A DNA stretch of 33,042 nucleotides from Burkholderiales bacterium (lineage in GTDB: Bacteria; Pseudomonadota; Gammaproteobacteria; Burkholderiales; Burkholderiaceae_C): NCBI GenBank assembly GCA_947372465.1, contig CANBTT010000033.1, positions 1 to 33,042 on the forward strand. Reading direction: 5' to 3'. The first letter of the stretch is position 1. Every line of letters starts with the position of its first letter. Positions 1 through 8,547 of the stretch are shown here, in pieces. Both the position numbers and the translations under genes were made by a program. The notes beneath the pieces were generated by a model. That model made no database searches and was not told the DNA's origin. It was given only the letters and a program-made list of their open reading frames with translations.

Positions 1-17
1 TCAGGCGACGCGTCAAT

Positions 18-458
18 TCAAGGCTGAACCCGTTCAAACTCGCACAATCTTTTGAACTCTTCGGGAATTGCAACCGCCTTGATTTTGTTGGGGTCCTCGG
101 GGTGCTGGATGGCAAACACACGAGTCTCCTCGCCCTCGCAAATCAAGTCCTCACCTCTCATGACCAGATGCTTGTGGATGAACACCTTGGCTCTCCATTC
201 GGACACACTCGTATAAATTTGAAGGGTCTGACCATAGGTTGCCGGTTGGTTGAATTTGGTGTGAATTTCTAAGAGGGGCGTGCCCAAGATGCCATTGGTT
301 TTTTGCATCTCTCGCCAATGCGGCAAGCCACAGCTCTTGAAAAAATGCACAGAAGACGCATCCATCCAACGCGAGTAATTGGGGTAAAAGACGATGCCCG
401 CGGGATCACAGTCTCCAAAGCTGATGGTGTAGTCGTAACGGACGGTTTTGCGTTGCAT
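18..458 (-). CDS. Acyl-CoA thioesterase, 4-hydroxybenzoyl-CoA thioesterase (4HBT) hotdog family
   Basis: This 146-residue protein has the usual length of a single hotdog domain. Near the N-terminus it carries GDCDPAGIVFYPNYSRWMD (about residues 15-33), the signature of the 4HBT/YbgC group, in which the first conserved Asp of the D-x-A-G-I segment is the catalytic residue. Such enzymes hydrolyse acyl- or aroyl-CoA thioesters in the cytoplasm. The substrate cannot be read from the sequence, although the many CoA-transferases and aromatic-acid genes in the window make an aromatic or short-chain acyl-CoA plausible. The ATG at 458 has no clear Shine-Dalgarno sequence. The gene is divergent from the coupling-protein gene on its right, with about 265 bp between them. 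Confidence 0.85.
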   Translation of the reverse strand: MQRKTVRYDYTISFGDCDPAGIVFYPNYSRWMDASSVHFFKSCGLPHWREMQKTNGILGTPLLEIHTKFNQPATYGQTLQIYTSVSEWRAKVFIHKHLVMRGEDLICEGEETRVFAIQHPEDPNKIKAVAIPEEFKRLCEFERVQP

Positions 459-536
459 GGTGGTCGGTGTTGGTGAATCAAAGGACGCGCCACCATTCTA
501 GAACATTCACAAGAGAGGACTTAGAGCGCCCAAGTG

Positions 537-555
537 CATGCCTTGAAAGGGCATG
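537..555. repeat. Short inverted repeat in a divergent intergenic region
   Basis: CATGCC (537-542) and GGCATG (550-555) form a 6-bp inverted repeat around a 7-nt spacer. It lies between the divergent thioesterase and coupling-protein genes. It could be an operator or a chance hairpin. The rest of the 459-724 gap shows no gene or convincing promoter. Confidence 0.25.
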
Positions 556-711
556 TAAAAAGACTGTTTTTTTGCGGGGGATTCTTCCGCGTCGCCCTTT
601 AGCATGAAGCTGTCCTTCAAGACCCCCTTGCGTGCAATGTGGAGCGCTTTCGTCCCTGTTGTGCAAGGTCCATTGCGGTGCGGCTTTTGAGGGTTTATTG
701 CAGAAAAGGCA

Positions 712-719
712 AGGGGAGG
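712..719 (+). promoter_or_regulatory. Shine-Dalgarno that sets the start of the coupling-protein gene
   Basis: AGGGGAGG lies 5 nt upstream of the ATG at 725. The open frame extends back to 632, but only the 725 start has a ribosome binding site, so the extra 31 codons are probably not translated. Confidence 0.7.
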
Positions 720-724
720 CAGAC

Positions 725-2686
725 ATGCACGCACAAGAGATGATCAAAATCGACCAAGACAAGCTGCGCGACTGGATTCGAGCCGAGGGGCTTGGAGGAC
801 TGCTCGCGCAGTATCCTGTGGGTCTCAAGCCTGTGCGCGCTTTGGGGGCGATGGGCTTGGGATTGGCGCTCAGTGGCGCAGGCGCTCTAGAGCCCGCAAG
901 TCTCTTTTGTGCCTTGTCTGTGTCTTTGAGTGCCTGGGGGGCGAGCAGCTCGGCCAAGCATTTTTTTGAGCATTTGAAGTGGCCGGCCTTTTTGAATTCG
1001 GAATTGGGGCTGCAAAGTGCCCAGGCACCTGTTGGGTCGCCCTCGGCGAGCAACCCACACGCCTATTTGGTGGGGTACACGGTGGACAAGGGACAAGCCA
1101 TTCATTTGTCGGGCGAGCACTTGAGCCGGCACTTCATGGTGGGTGGCATGACAGGGGTGGGTAAAACGGTGAGCGCCACACTTTTGATGGCCCAGCAAAT
1201 GTCCAAGGGCGGAGGGGTGCTGTGGGTGGACGGCAAACTCGATCCTGACAACATGGAGATGTTTTTTCATTTGGCCAAGTGGCTCGGGCGCGAGAGCGAT
1301 GTGCGCATCATTCACCCGTCCAACCCAGCACTTTCAAACAGCTACAACTTCATCGCACAAGGCACGCCTGATCAAGTCGCCTCGCGAATTTTGTCCACCA
1401 TCCCAAGCACACAAACCAATGCCGGATCAGATTACTACAAACAAGCGGCCAACCAAGGCCTGATTTGTGTGCTGGGGGTCATGGAGTGTTTGGCGCTGTC
1501 TTACAACTGCATGGACTTGGCCATTTTGCTCACGCACCCCAAGGCACTGTTGGAGCTCGATGACATGGTCAATGCACACTTGCAGGCCAGACCCCAAGCC
1601 CACTCGCCCTCCATTGCGTCGTTCAAACTTTTTTTAGAGTCTTGCAAAAGTGCACATGCCCTCAACGGCAAGGTGCAGATCGATACCAGAAAACTCAGAG
1701 ATCTTTTTGGGGGTGTTGCCGGTCGATTGTTTGTCTATGGATCCGGCAGTTGTGGTGAGGTGACCAACAGCTACCACTCAGAGGTTGATCTGTTGGAGGG
1801 CATGCGAGAAGGGCAGTTGATCTATTGTGCTTTGCCGACCATGGGGCAGCATCTATCGGCACAAAATTTTGGCAAGATGTTGCTGGGGGACTTGCGCTCA
1901 GCGGTTGCCAAGCTCCAAGCCTTGCCCAAAGCGTGTCGGCCCGATCCGCCTTTTTTAATTTGGCTCGATGAGGTCGCCAGTTATGGCAGCGCAAGCGCCT
2001 TGGCCACCCCTTTTCAGCAAGCCAGGAGCGCTCACATCGCTTTGGGTGTGGGCTTTCAAGAGCACGCAAGTGTGCAAGAGTTGGGTCCGTCTTTTTTGAG
2101 CACCATTTTAGGCAACACCTACAACAAACTCCTGTTCAAGCCCTCGGACCCACAGACCACCAAAGCGTGGGCGGAGATGATGGGTCGCCAACGTGTCTTT
2201 GAACGCACAGTCTCCGAGCAACAAACTCGCTCCAAGGCGTTTGACTTCCTGGGCCTGGGCTTGAATGCCAAAGTAACGCATTCACAGTCGCAGACACACA
2301 CACGACGCGAGCGCGAAGAGTACAGGTTGTCTGTGGAGCGTTTGGCCAGACTTGATGTGGGACAAGCGGTGCTCTTGCACGGCGCCACGCAGCTCTTTGA
2401 TCTGCGCATTCCGAAATTGAGTTTTTTGCCCGAGATGAAGCAAGAACTCGGTGGTGTGGTGATTCAGCGCCCTGTGAGCAAACTCAAGCCCAAACGCTCA
2501 GCGCCCAAAGCTGGGCAGCCAGCCCAGGGGCAATTTGTGGGCGAAGGGGGACTTTATTTTTATAAAAAATACGAACATTTTTTAACTGAACTGACCCCCT
2601 TGGCTCGCTCTTTGGCCACAACACAAGAGGAGACTCGCCGGGCAAAATTTCAAAAGCTCGGTGGCTTGCACCCAGGTGCTTCATGA
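725..2686 (+). CDS. VirD4/TraG/TraD-like type IV coupling protein (FtsK/HerA-class ATPase), stand-alone
   Basis: This 653-residue protein starts at the ATG with a strong Shine-Dalgarno sequence. A hydrophobic stretch at roughly residues 38-72 could anchor it in the inner membrane. A Walker A motif GMTGVGKT lies at about 141-148, followed by an LWVDGK strand. Walker B is FLIWLDEVAS at about 410-419, followed by a GFQEHASVQEL segment matching the conserved Gln region of TraG/VirD4 ATPases and by GNTYNKLLFKPSD, typical of the TraM-recognition/TraG C-terminal lobe. Family members pump DNA or proteins into type IV secretion channels. No relaxase, VirB gene or integrase is in the window, so it is either a remnant of an integrative element or a domesticated ATPase. 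The C-terminal ~80 residues are Lys/Pro/Gln-rich. The family call is firm; the role is unknown. Confidence 0.8.
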   Translation: MHAQEMIKIDQDKLRDWIRAEGLGGLLAQYPVGLKPVRALGAMGLGLALSGAGALEPASLFCALSVSLSAWGASSSAKHFFEHLKWPAFLNSELGLQSAQAPVGSPSASNPHAYLVGYTVDKGQAIHLSGEHLSRHFMVGGMTGVGKTVSATLLMAQQMSKGGGVLWVDGKLDPDNMEMFFHLAKWLGRESDVRIIHPSNPALSNSYNFIAQGTPDQVASRILSTIPSTQTNAGSDYYKQAANQGLICVLGVMECLALSYNCMDLAILLTHPKALLELDDMVNAHLQARPQAHSPSIASFKLFLESCKSAHALNGKVQIDTRKLRDLFGGVAGRLFVYGSGSCGEVTNSYHSEVDLLEGMREGQLIYCALPTMGQHLSAQNFGKMLLGDLRSAVAKLQALPKACRPDPPFLIWLDEVASYGSASALATPFQQARSAHIALGVGFQEHASVQELGPSFLSTILGNTYNKLLFKPSDPQTTKAWAEMMGRQRVFERTVSEQQTRSKAFDFLGLGLNAKVTHSQSQTHTRREREEYRLSVERLARLDVGQAVLLHGATQLFDLRIPKLSFLPEMKQELGGVVIQRPVSKLKPKRSAPKAGQPAQGQFVGEGGLYFYKKYEHFLTELTPLARSLATTQEETRRAKFQKLGGLHPGAS

Positions 2687-2701
2687 AGGGCCCTGTTTTT
2701 A

Positions 2702-2920
2702 ATGCGCTTGCCTAAGGCGTGCAGCATGGTTTTTTTGCGCAGCCTCTTTGTGTGTCTTTGTGTTCTTGGACGTTTGGCTTTCAAGGTCTTCACGCTGGTG
2801 CTTGGCAGTCACTTTGAGGTTTTGGTGGTGGTGATGGGCGTGTCACGCTTGTGGCAAGAGCCAGACAACGTGGACGTCACGGGGATTGATCAAGAGGGCT
2901 TGAAAAAATTTGGGGGTTAG
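2702..2920 (+). CDS. Small hypothetical membrane protein candidate (72 aa)
   Basis: This short frame begins 15 nt after the coupling-protein stop, on the same strand. The N-terminal half is strongly hydrophobic (about residues 9-48, enough for one or two membrane segments), and the tail is polar and acidic (PDNVDVTGIDQEGLKKF). The spacing suggests co-transcription with the coupling ATPase, for which it could be a small membrane partner. No ribosome binding site precedes the ATG at 2702 and I do not recognise a family, so it may be a chance frame. Confidence 0.4.
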   Translation: MRLPKACSMVFLRSLFVCLCVLGRLAFKVFTLVLGSHFEVLVVVMGVSRLWQEPDNVDVTGIDQEGLKKFGG

Positions 2921-2969
2921 CTTGGCGCGTGCTTAAAAGACGCATTCTTTCGTTAAGATAGGATCTGTT

Positions 2970-4580
2970 GTGCGTGTTTTTGTTGCGCGCTGGATGCAGC
3001 GACTCGATGTGTTGAGTGACGATGCACATTCTGCGCGCAAACGCACCGTTTCTTTTTTTCCTCAACCCACATGCGCCTACTTTGTGATCCCAGAGTCTGA
3101 ACCCCAACCAGCCCCATTCGATGCCTTCGGTCTTGAAGAGGCCGCGTGCATGCGGGTGGCTTTGGCGCAGGCTCAAAGGGCGGCCCAGAACGCAGAGGTG
3201 CCTGTGGGCGCGGCGATTTATCAGCGCGGCGTGCTCATCGCTCAAGCACACAACGCGCCCATCTCACTTTGTGACCCCAGCGCACACGCAGAAGTGTTGG
3301 TGCTCAAAGAGGCGGCAAAAGTGCTGGGCAATTATCGGCTCGAAGACTGCACGCTGTATGTGAGCTTGGAGCCTTGCGCGATGTGCGCGGGTGCCATTTT
3401 CAATGCGCGTGTTCGAGAGGTGGTTTATGCCGCTCGAGATGCCAAATCGGGTGCTGCGGGCTCTGTTGTAGATCTCTTTGCCGATTCGCGCCTCAATCAC
3501 CAGACACGAATTCGGGGCGGTGTTTTAGAGGAGCAATCGGCCGCTTTGTTGCAAGATTTTTTTCAAGCGCAAAGGCGCGTGCGCCGCCAAGCGGCAGTGC
3601 GTGCGAAATCTTTTTTGCGCGAAGACGCTGTTCGCCGCTCGCTTGAAAGTCTTCCCTGTTTTGAGTCATCGACGCTAAGCTCCTCTTTTTATGTGCTCAA
3701 AGCAGTGCCCGGCATGCGACTGCATTATCTGCACGGTGAGCCGAGTTGTTCGCCCTCAGGCAAAACCTATGTGTGCTTGCACGGTGCCAACACCTGTGCG
3801 GCCGTCTTTGAGCCCGTCTTTGCGTCCCTGCTCGGCTCAGGCGCACGGGTCTTGGCGCCCGATGCACTTGGGTTTGGCGCGAGTGACCGCTTCAAGAAGT
3901 CGCGGGCCTATGATTTCGCTTTGCTCATGCAGTCTTTGCTTGAGTGGCTGGTGTTCATGGATTTGAAGGACGTGTGTTTCATCACCCATGACGCCTCGGT
4001 GATTTGGGCGCTCCTCTTAAAAGCGCTGCTGCCTGAGCGGGTGGTGTCCGTGCTCGCGATCAATCCCTGCTTGAAACCCTCGGCTGCGTCTGGGTCGAGT
4101 TTGGGTGCTGAGCGCGATCACGATCATGGGCATGACCACCCTTTGTCCGCGCTCTATGCGTGTTTTGGTGCTTGGCTCAAAAAGGGCTCGCAGCTGCCAC
4201 ACATCGAGGCCCATTTTGCAGCCTTGTCGAGCGAGTTGTCGGCAAAGGAAACTCGCGCCTTGGCGTGCTCTTTTGAGCAGCCCTTTGAGCGCACTGTGTT
4301 TGAGGCCTTTGAGGTGCTCTTTCCAAGTGTGGAGGAGGCCTGGGCTTGCTTTGATTTGGACGGGAAGGATCTGCATGCACTGCTTTCTTCTGAGTTTTTG
4401 TCGCGGTGTGCATGGATGAACACCTTGCCGACTTGTCTGCTCAAAGATTCAGCACCTGCTGCGCCTGTGTCTTCACTGTTGCCCGGTTTTGTGCGCCGCG
4501 ATGCCTTAGAGCATTTTGGTTTTTTGAGTCCGGCAAGCTTTGCCCAACTCGGGAGGACCTTGCTGGATGGGACGGATTGA
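2970..4580 (+). CDS. tadA: tRNA adenosine(34) deaminase TadA fused to a C-terminal alpha/beta-hydrolase domain
   Basis: Residues ~52-205 are a complete TadA domain with the zinc site HAE (106-108) and PCAMC (Cys136 and Cys139) and the catalytic Glu108. TadA converts A34 to inosine in tRNA-Arg(ACG) and is usually essential. Free-standing TadA is about 150-180 residues, whereas this protein has 536. From ~240 onward there is an alpha/beta-hydrolase: oxyanion-hole HG (271-272), DALGFGASDR (298-307), and THDAS (339-343) at the nucleophile elbow, where Asp341 resembles the Asp nucleophile of haloalkane dehalogenases rather than a GxSxG serine. A likely catalytic His lies in EHFGFLSP near 515. A His/Asp-rich loop (ERDHDHGHDHP, ~381-391) interrupts the hydrolase half. 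The start is uncertain: GTG at 2970 follows TAGGA, and ATG at 2994 is an alternative. About 50 residues before the deaminase are unassigned. Confidence 0.85.
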   Translation: MRVFVARWMQRLDVLSDDAHSARKRTVSFFPQPTCAYFVIPESEPQPAPFDAFGLEEAACMRVALAQAQRAAQNAEVPVGAAIYQRGVLIAQAHNAPISLCDPSAHAEVLVLKEAAKVLGNYRLEDCTLYVSLEPCAMCAGAIFNARVREVVYAARDAKSGAAGSVVDLFADSRLNHQTRIRGGVLEEQSAALLQDFFQAQRRVRRQAAVRAKSFLREDAVRRSLESLPCFESSTLSSSFYVLKAVPGMRLHYLHGEPSCSPSGKTYVCLHGANTCAAVFEPVFASLLGSGARVLAPDALGFGASDRFKKSRAYDFALLMQSLLEWLVFMDLKDVCFITHDASVIWALLLKALLPERVVSVLAINPCLKPSAASGSSLGAERDHDHGHDHPLSALYACFGAWLKKGSQLPHIEAHFAALSSELSAKETRALACSFEQPFERTVFEAFEVLFPSVEEAWACFDLDGKDLHALLSSEFLSRCAWMNTLPTCLLKDSAPAAPVSSLLPGFVRRDALEHFGFLSPASFAQLGRTLLDGTD

Positions 4581-4673
4581 TGCCAAGCCAGGTGTGAGCC
4601 CTCAGCGCTTGAGTTTTTGTGCCATGCAAACGAGGAGTGCGATGAACATGTCGAACCTTTGGTGTGTGTGCTC

Positions 4674-5987
4674 TCAGGCCCGAGCAACCGGCATGTCAGC
4701 CCAGGCGGTGGTGTAGCGGGGTGTGAGTCGCTCTTGTCGCATGGCCCAGATTTTTGGCCTCAGACCCAAGCCACTGCTTGCCAGCGTTAAGGTGCCACGC
4801 CCATGGCGTTGATTGACTTTGTCGAGCGCGCGCATGAGTTCTTGAGGACGCGCGTGGAGCGTGCTTTGATCGCTTGCTTGATCAAATGCGAGCTCGCCTT
4901 GCTCCAAGTCTTCGTCGCTCAACTCCAGCAGCATCACGCCGGCCTTGGCAAATGCAAAGCCGCCTTGATAGATGAGTTGCAGACCCATGATGGCGGTTTG
5001 AACCAAGGTGCTGGTGTCTGCACTGGGTCGCAAGAGTGGCAAGGTGACGCTTTGACTGTACTGGGGACCTGAGCGAAAGGGGCTGGTTCTGATGAAGACC
5101 AACACTTGCCCGGCTCGACTGTGTTGGCGTCTGAGCTTTTCTGCAGCGCGTGAGGCGAACGCTGACACGGCTTCGATCAAGGGCGCCAAACTCACCACCG
5201 CTTGACCAAAACTGCGCGTGCAGGCGATCTCTTTCTTGTTGGCGGGCAGCTCCTCCAAGTCCAAACAGGCGTGCCCTTGCAACTCTCGCACCGTGCGCTC
5301 CATCACCACGCCAAAGCGCGCTCGAAGTGCGCTGGTGCTGGCGGCTCGCAAGTCCCAGACCGTCTCAATGCCTGAGGCTTTGAGTTGTGCGCTGATGCGC
5401 CTGCCAACGCCCCAGACCTCTGAGACATCGGTGCGTTGTAAGACGTCTTTGAGCGTCGCCGGGCTCAGGCGCTCGAGGTCACAGACTTGTGCGAGCTCCA
5501 AAGGGTACACGCCGGGCTTGCGTTCAGCTGTTTTTGCAATGTGATTGGCCAATTTGGCCAGTGTTTTGGTGGCCCCCATGCCAATGCAGGTGGGAATGCC
5601 AATCCATTGCAAAATGCGCTCGCGCATGGTGTGAGCCCTTTTGCTCAAGTCGCCTCGCACACCGTGCAAGCCCACAAAACTTTCATCAATGGAGTAGACC
5701 TCTTGGCTGGGTCCTAGGCCACTGGCAATGGTCATCATGCGTTGGCTGATGTCGCCATAGAGCGTGAAATTGGCCGACAAGGCCACCAGGCCAGCGCTTT
5801 CTTGCAAGTGGTGGATCTTGAACCAGGGTGCGCCCATCGCAATCCCTAGGGCTTTGGCCTCGTTGCTGCGCGCGATGGCACAACCGTCGTTGTTTGACAG
5901 CACAACCACCGGGCAGGTGTTCAAAGAGGGGCGAAAAATTCGCTCACAGCTCACATAAAAGTTGTTGCCGTCCACCAGTGCGTACAT
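4674..5987 (-). CDS. umuC: UmuC, Y-family DNA polymerase V catalytic subunit
   Basis: UmuC is the error-prone translesion polymerase of the SOS response, active as UmuD'2C with RecA. From the ATG at 5987 the protein has 437 residues, close to the ~420 of E. coli UmuC. It begins [15 protein letters not shown], with catalytic Asp6, and carries the palm motif YSIDES with Asp101-Glu102. The C-terminus ([21 protein letters not shown], about 399-419, then TTAWADMP) matches the DUF4113 tail of UmuC-type proteins. The frame is open for 20 more codons upstream, but the ATG at 5987 fits the family N-terminus. It lies 1 nt after the umuD stop (TGA-T-ATG), so translation is probably coupled. It converges with tadA, with 93 bp between the genes holding only a weak hairpin (CTCA/TGAG, then TTTTT) near 4600-4618. 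Confidence 0.95.
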   Translation of the reverse strand: MYALVDGNNFYVSCERIFRPSLNTCPVVVLSNNDGCAIARSNEAKALGIAMGAPWFKIHHLQESAGLVALSANFTLYGDISQRMMTIASGLGPSQEVYSIDESFVGLHGVRGDLSKRAHTMRERILQWIGIPTCIGMGATKTLAKLANHIAKTAERKPGVYPLELAQVCDLERLSPATLKDVLQRTDVSEVWGVGRRISAQLKASGIETVWDLRAASTSALRARFGVVMERTVRELQGHACLDLEELPANKKEIACTRSFGQAVVSLAPLIEAVSAFASRAAEKLRRQHSRAGQVLVFIRTSPFRSGPQYSQSVTLPLLRPSADTSTLVQTAIMGLQLIYQGGFAFAKAGVMLLELSDEDLEQGELAFDQASDQSTLHARPQELMRALDKVNQRHGRGTLTLASSGLGLRPKIWAMRQERLTPRYTTAWADMPVARA

Positions 5988-5988
5988 A

Positions 5989-6498
5989 TCAGTCCAGGTG
6001 TTGTGCGCTCTTGCGAAAGCGCTTGATGGAACTCGTGACCACACCACAAATGCGCAAGCTTTGCCCCTCTTTGAAGGTGATCTCGGGGTAGGTGGGGTTG
6101 GCCGGTTGGAGCTTGATGTTGCCGTTGCGTTTGTAGAAGTACTTCACGGTGAACTCGCCATCCACCTCCGCCACCACCACATCTTTGTGCACCGGCGTGA
6201 GCGCTCGATTGACCACCAAGATGTCGCCATCAAAGATGCCCGCCTCGGTCATCGATTGACCAGAGACGCGCCACAAGAATGTGGCCATGGCATGGGTGAT
6301 GAGCAACTCATTGAGATCGTGGCGCTTGACGGCAAAGTCTTCTGCGGGTGAGGGAAAGCCTGCAGGCACCTTGCCGGGCACGACACTCAAGGGCTGAACG
6401 CGAGGGGCGAGCGTGCACGCGTGCGCCGTGGGCGGCACGGGCAAGTGCTGCCATTCGTGCTCTTGTGCACGGGGTGTTGGGGGTGTTTTGTCTCGCAC
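5989..6498 (-). CDS. umuD: UmuD, LexA-like S24 autoprotease subunit of DNA polymerase V
   Basis: UmuD self-cleaves on RecA filaments to give UmuD', the polymerase V accessory subunit. The Ala-Gly scissile bond is in [13 protein letters not shown]. The nucleophile Ser in SGQSMTEAG lies 36 residues after the cleavage-site Ala, and the general-base Lys in EFTVKYF lies 37 residues after the Ser, the same spacings as in E. coli UmuD. The frame is open to an ATG at 6567, but that codon and the ATG at 6558 lie inside or at the edge of the LexA box. I therefore prefer GTG at 6498, which has GAGG 8 nt upstream and gives 169 residues. Even so, the N-terminal arm before the cleavage site is about 46 residues, roughly twice that of E. 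coli, and is rich in Pro, Ala and Arg. The start is uncertain; the family is not. Confidence 0.88.
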   Translation of the reverse strand: MRDKTPPTPRAQEHEWQHLPVPPTAHACTLAPRVQPLSVVPGKVPAGFPSPAEDFAVKRHDLNELLITHAMATFLWRVSGQSMTEAGIFDGDILVVNRALTPVHKDVVVAEVDGEFTVKYFYKRNGNIKLQPANPTYPEITFKEGQSLRICGVVTSSIKRFRKSAQHLD

Positions 6499-6557
6499 GC
6501 GTCTCGCCTCGTTTGGCGCGCAAGCTGGGCGAGAGGGGTCAAGAAGGAGAGGCCGCA

Positions 6558-6577
6558 TACTGTTCATTTATACAGTA
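6558..6577. promoter_or_regulatory. LexA (SOS) box of the umuDC operon
   Basis: TACTGTTCATTTATACAGTA matches the E. coli LexA operator consensus (CTGT-N8-ACAG with TA flanks) at 17 of 20 positions, with both half-sites perfect. On the minus strand it also contains TATACT, a plausible -10 element just upstream of umuD, so LexA binding would block the promoter. The site overlaps the ATG at 6567, which argues against that start codon. Confidence 0.9.
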
Positions 6578-6611
6578 TACGGCAAAATCCTCCGCCTTAG
6601 GAACTCTTTTC

Positions 6612-7856
6612 TTAGAGAATGCCCGCTTCTTGGAGTCGCGTCATTTCTTGATCGCTCAGACCCAAGAGGCCTTGCAACACCGCCTCATTGTGTTCGCCAA
6701 GTTGTGGCGGCGCCTTGTTGTACTGAATGGGGGTTTTGGACAAACGAATGGGACTGGCCACACTGGGCACACTGCCGTACTGTGTGTGGGGAATGTCCAC
6801 ACGCAGCTCACGTGCTTTGACCTGTGGGTCGGCAAAGACGCGCTCCAAGGTGTTGATGGGGCCACAGGGCACGCCAGCTCGCTCCATGATGAGGACCCAC
6901 TCGTCAATGTTGCGCGTGCGGGTGATCTCTTCAAGCAAGGGGGTGAGTTGGTCGCGATGTGTCACGCGGTCTTTGTTCGTCAAGAAACGCGCATCCGAGG
7001 ACAGTTCAGGACGCCCCGCAGCTTGACAAAAATTCTTGAACTGCGAATCGTTGCCTGTTGCCAAGATGAAGTAGCCGTCCTTGGCGGGCAAGGACTGATA
7101 GGGGGTGATCGAGGGGTGCTCATTGCCCAGTCGCACGGGGGACTCCCCCGTGACCAAGTAGCTCGATGCTTGGTTGGCCAAAGCGGCGACTTGCACATCC
7201 ATGAGGGCCATGTCCAAGTGTTGTCCCTCGCCCGTCAAGTCTCGGGCTCTGAGGGCCGAGAGGATGCCAACGGTGGAGTACAGCCCGGTCATCACATCGG
7301 TGATGGCCACCCCCACTTTTTGTGGGCCGCCCCCCGCTTTGTCGTCTCGTTCTCCCGTGATGCTCATCAAGCCGCCCATGGCTTGGATCAAAAAATCGTA
7401 GCCAGGACGCTCTGCGTAAGGCCCCGTTTGTCCAAAGCCAGTGATCGAGCAGTAAATGAGCCCAGGGTGGATCTCTTTCAAAGAGGCGTAATCCAGGCCG
7501 TATTTTTTGAGCCCGCCCACTTTGAAGTTTTCAATCAAGATGTCACATTTTTTGACCAATGTTTTCAGCAACGCTGCGCCAGCCGCCTGCGTGAAGTCCA
7601 CCGTAATGGATTGCTTGCCGCGGTTGCAGGTCATGAAGTAGGCCGCGTCGGCTCTCTCGCCCGTGTTGACGTCCTCTAAAAAGGGAGGCCCCCAAACGCG
7701 GGTGTCGTCTCCCGTGCTTGGGCGCTCAACTTTGATCACCTCAGCGCCCAAGTCGGCCAAGGTTTGTGCGGCCCAAGGGCCTGCAAGAATGCGGCTTAAA
7801 TCAAGCACACGAATGCCACTGAGTGGCAAAGGGGAGGGGGTGTGGTGGGTTGTCAT
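6612..7856 (-). CDS. CaiB/BaiF family (class III) CoA-transferase
   Basis: This 414-residue protein has the normal length for the family. The N-terminal Rossmann part reads IRVLDLSRILAGPWAAQTL, then LGAEVIKVERP (37-47). The catalytic Asp of the family, in the D-x-x-x-G segment before GILSAL, is Asp187 (AITDVMTGLYS). GTGxGQ-like TGEGQHLD follows, and the C-terminal LGEHNEAVLQGLLG motif closes the interlocked-ring fold. Members move CoA between carboxylic acids such as succinate, oxalate, carnitine or arylsuccinates; the substrate is not readable here. It lies upstream of umuDC on the same strand, but the LexA promoter lies between them, so it is probably a separate unit. It is divergent from the NlpC/P60 gene. 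Confidence 0.92.
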   Translation of the reverse strand: MTTHHTPSPLPLSGIRVLDLSRILAGPWAAQTLADLGAEVIKVERPSTGDDTRVWGPPFLEDVNTGERADAAYFMTCNRGKQSITVDFTQAAGAALLKTLVKKCDILIENFKVGGLKKYGLDYASLKEIHPGLIYCSITGFGQTGPYAERPGYDFLIQAMGGLMSITGERDDKAGGGPQKVGVAITDVMTGLYSTVGILSALRARDLTGEGQHLDMALMDVQVAALANQASSYLVTGESPVRLGNEHPSITPYQSLPAKDGYFILATGNDSQFKNFCQAAGRPELSSDARFLTNKDRVTHRDQLTPLLEEITRTRNIDEWVLIMERAGVPCGPINTLERVFADPQVKARELRVDIPHTQYGSVPSVASPIRLSKTPIQYNKAPPQLGEHNEAVLQGLLGLSDQEMTRLQEAGIL

Positions 7857-7978
7857 AAGCGTTTGATTTTACGTGAAGGGAAAAAGCCTTTGGTCGATTT
7901 CTTTTATACTGGCAAACACCTCTTCGCTTTTTTCTCTCAAACCCACCTGTCGATCAACGCAGTCCCTTGGGGCCCTCC

Positions 7979-8524
7979 ATGAACCGTTTACCTGTCCTGC
8001 GTTGTTGTCACCTGCTTGTGTGCTTGATGTGTGCGCTGCTCTTGGCGGCTTGCTCAAGCTCCAAGCCCCCTATGGCTGTGGTGAGCCCCAATGCGCCAGC
8101 ACTGCGCGTGGACTCAGCGGGTGTGGTGCCCAAGACCCAGTTGAGTCTCGAACAAGGCCAAAGTGTGGCCGTTTATGCCATTGGCTTGGTGGGGGTGCCT
8201 TACCGTTACGGCGGCAATACCCTGGCCTCGGGCTTTGATTGCAGCGGACTCATCGCACATGTCTATCAATCCCAGACACCCTTTGCGACACCTAGGACGG
8301 TTGCGCAGTTGAACGCATGGGGCATCGAGGTTCCTGAGGACAAGCGGCGAACGGGGGACTTGGTCTTCTTTAAATCTCCTGGGGTCGCTTTGCCCACGCA
8401 TGCAGGCATTTATGTCGGGCAAGGGCGGTTTGTGCATGCGCCCTCAACGGGGGGGACGGTTAAATTGAGCCACACCGATCAGCCCTATTGGACACGCATG
8501 CAAGTGAGCTACAGAAGACCGTGA
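7979..8524 (+). CDS. NlpC/P60 family peptidoglycan endopeptidase lipoprotein
   Basis: This cell-wall hydrolase probably cleaves peptide stems of murein in the periplasm. From the ATG at 7979 it has 181 residues: a signal peptide with lipobox LLAAC (lipidated Cys25), a short linker, then a C-terminal NlpC/P60 domain. The triad is visible as Cys88 in FDCSGL, His141 in THAGIYVG and His153 in FVHAPSTGG. The YRYGG segment before the Cys is also typical. A TTG at 7967 is an alternative start, but the ATG gives the better signal peptide. TATACT at 7905-7910 may be a -10 element, without a good -35. It converges with the ParB-like gene. Confidence 0.92.
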   Translation: MNRLPVLRCCHLLVCLMCALLLAACSSSKPPMAVVSPNAPALRVDSAGVVPKTQLSLEQGQSVAVYAIGLVGVPYRYGGNTLASGFDCSGLIAHVYQSQTPFATPRTVAQLNAWGIEVPEDKRRTGDLVFFKSPGVALPTHAGIYVGQGRFVHAPSTGGTVKLSHTDQPYWTRMQVSYRRP

Positions 8525-8547
8525 CGCGCTGCTGAGCGCACGGGTCA

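Noticed and set aside
632-724. N-terminal extension of the coupling protein starting at 632
   Set aside because: The extra 31 codons lack a ribosome binding site and are not family-like, while the ATG at 725 has a strong one.
478-1053. Minus-strand frame of 191 codons overlapping the start of the coupling-protein gene
   Set aside because: The translation is low-complexity and Ser/Pro/Arg-rich with no recognisable fold, and it lies opposite a clear gene.
4581-4673. Strong terminator between tadA and umuC
   Set aside because: Only a 4-bp stem followed by five T is present, which is too weak to call.
6348-7679. Long plus-strand open frame opposite umuD and the CoA-transferase
   Set aside because: It is the antisense shadow of a well-supported CoA-transferase gene, and its translation shows no family motif.
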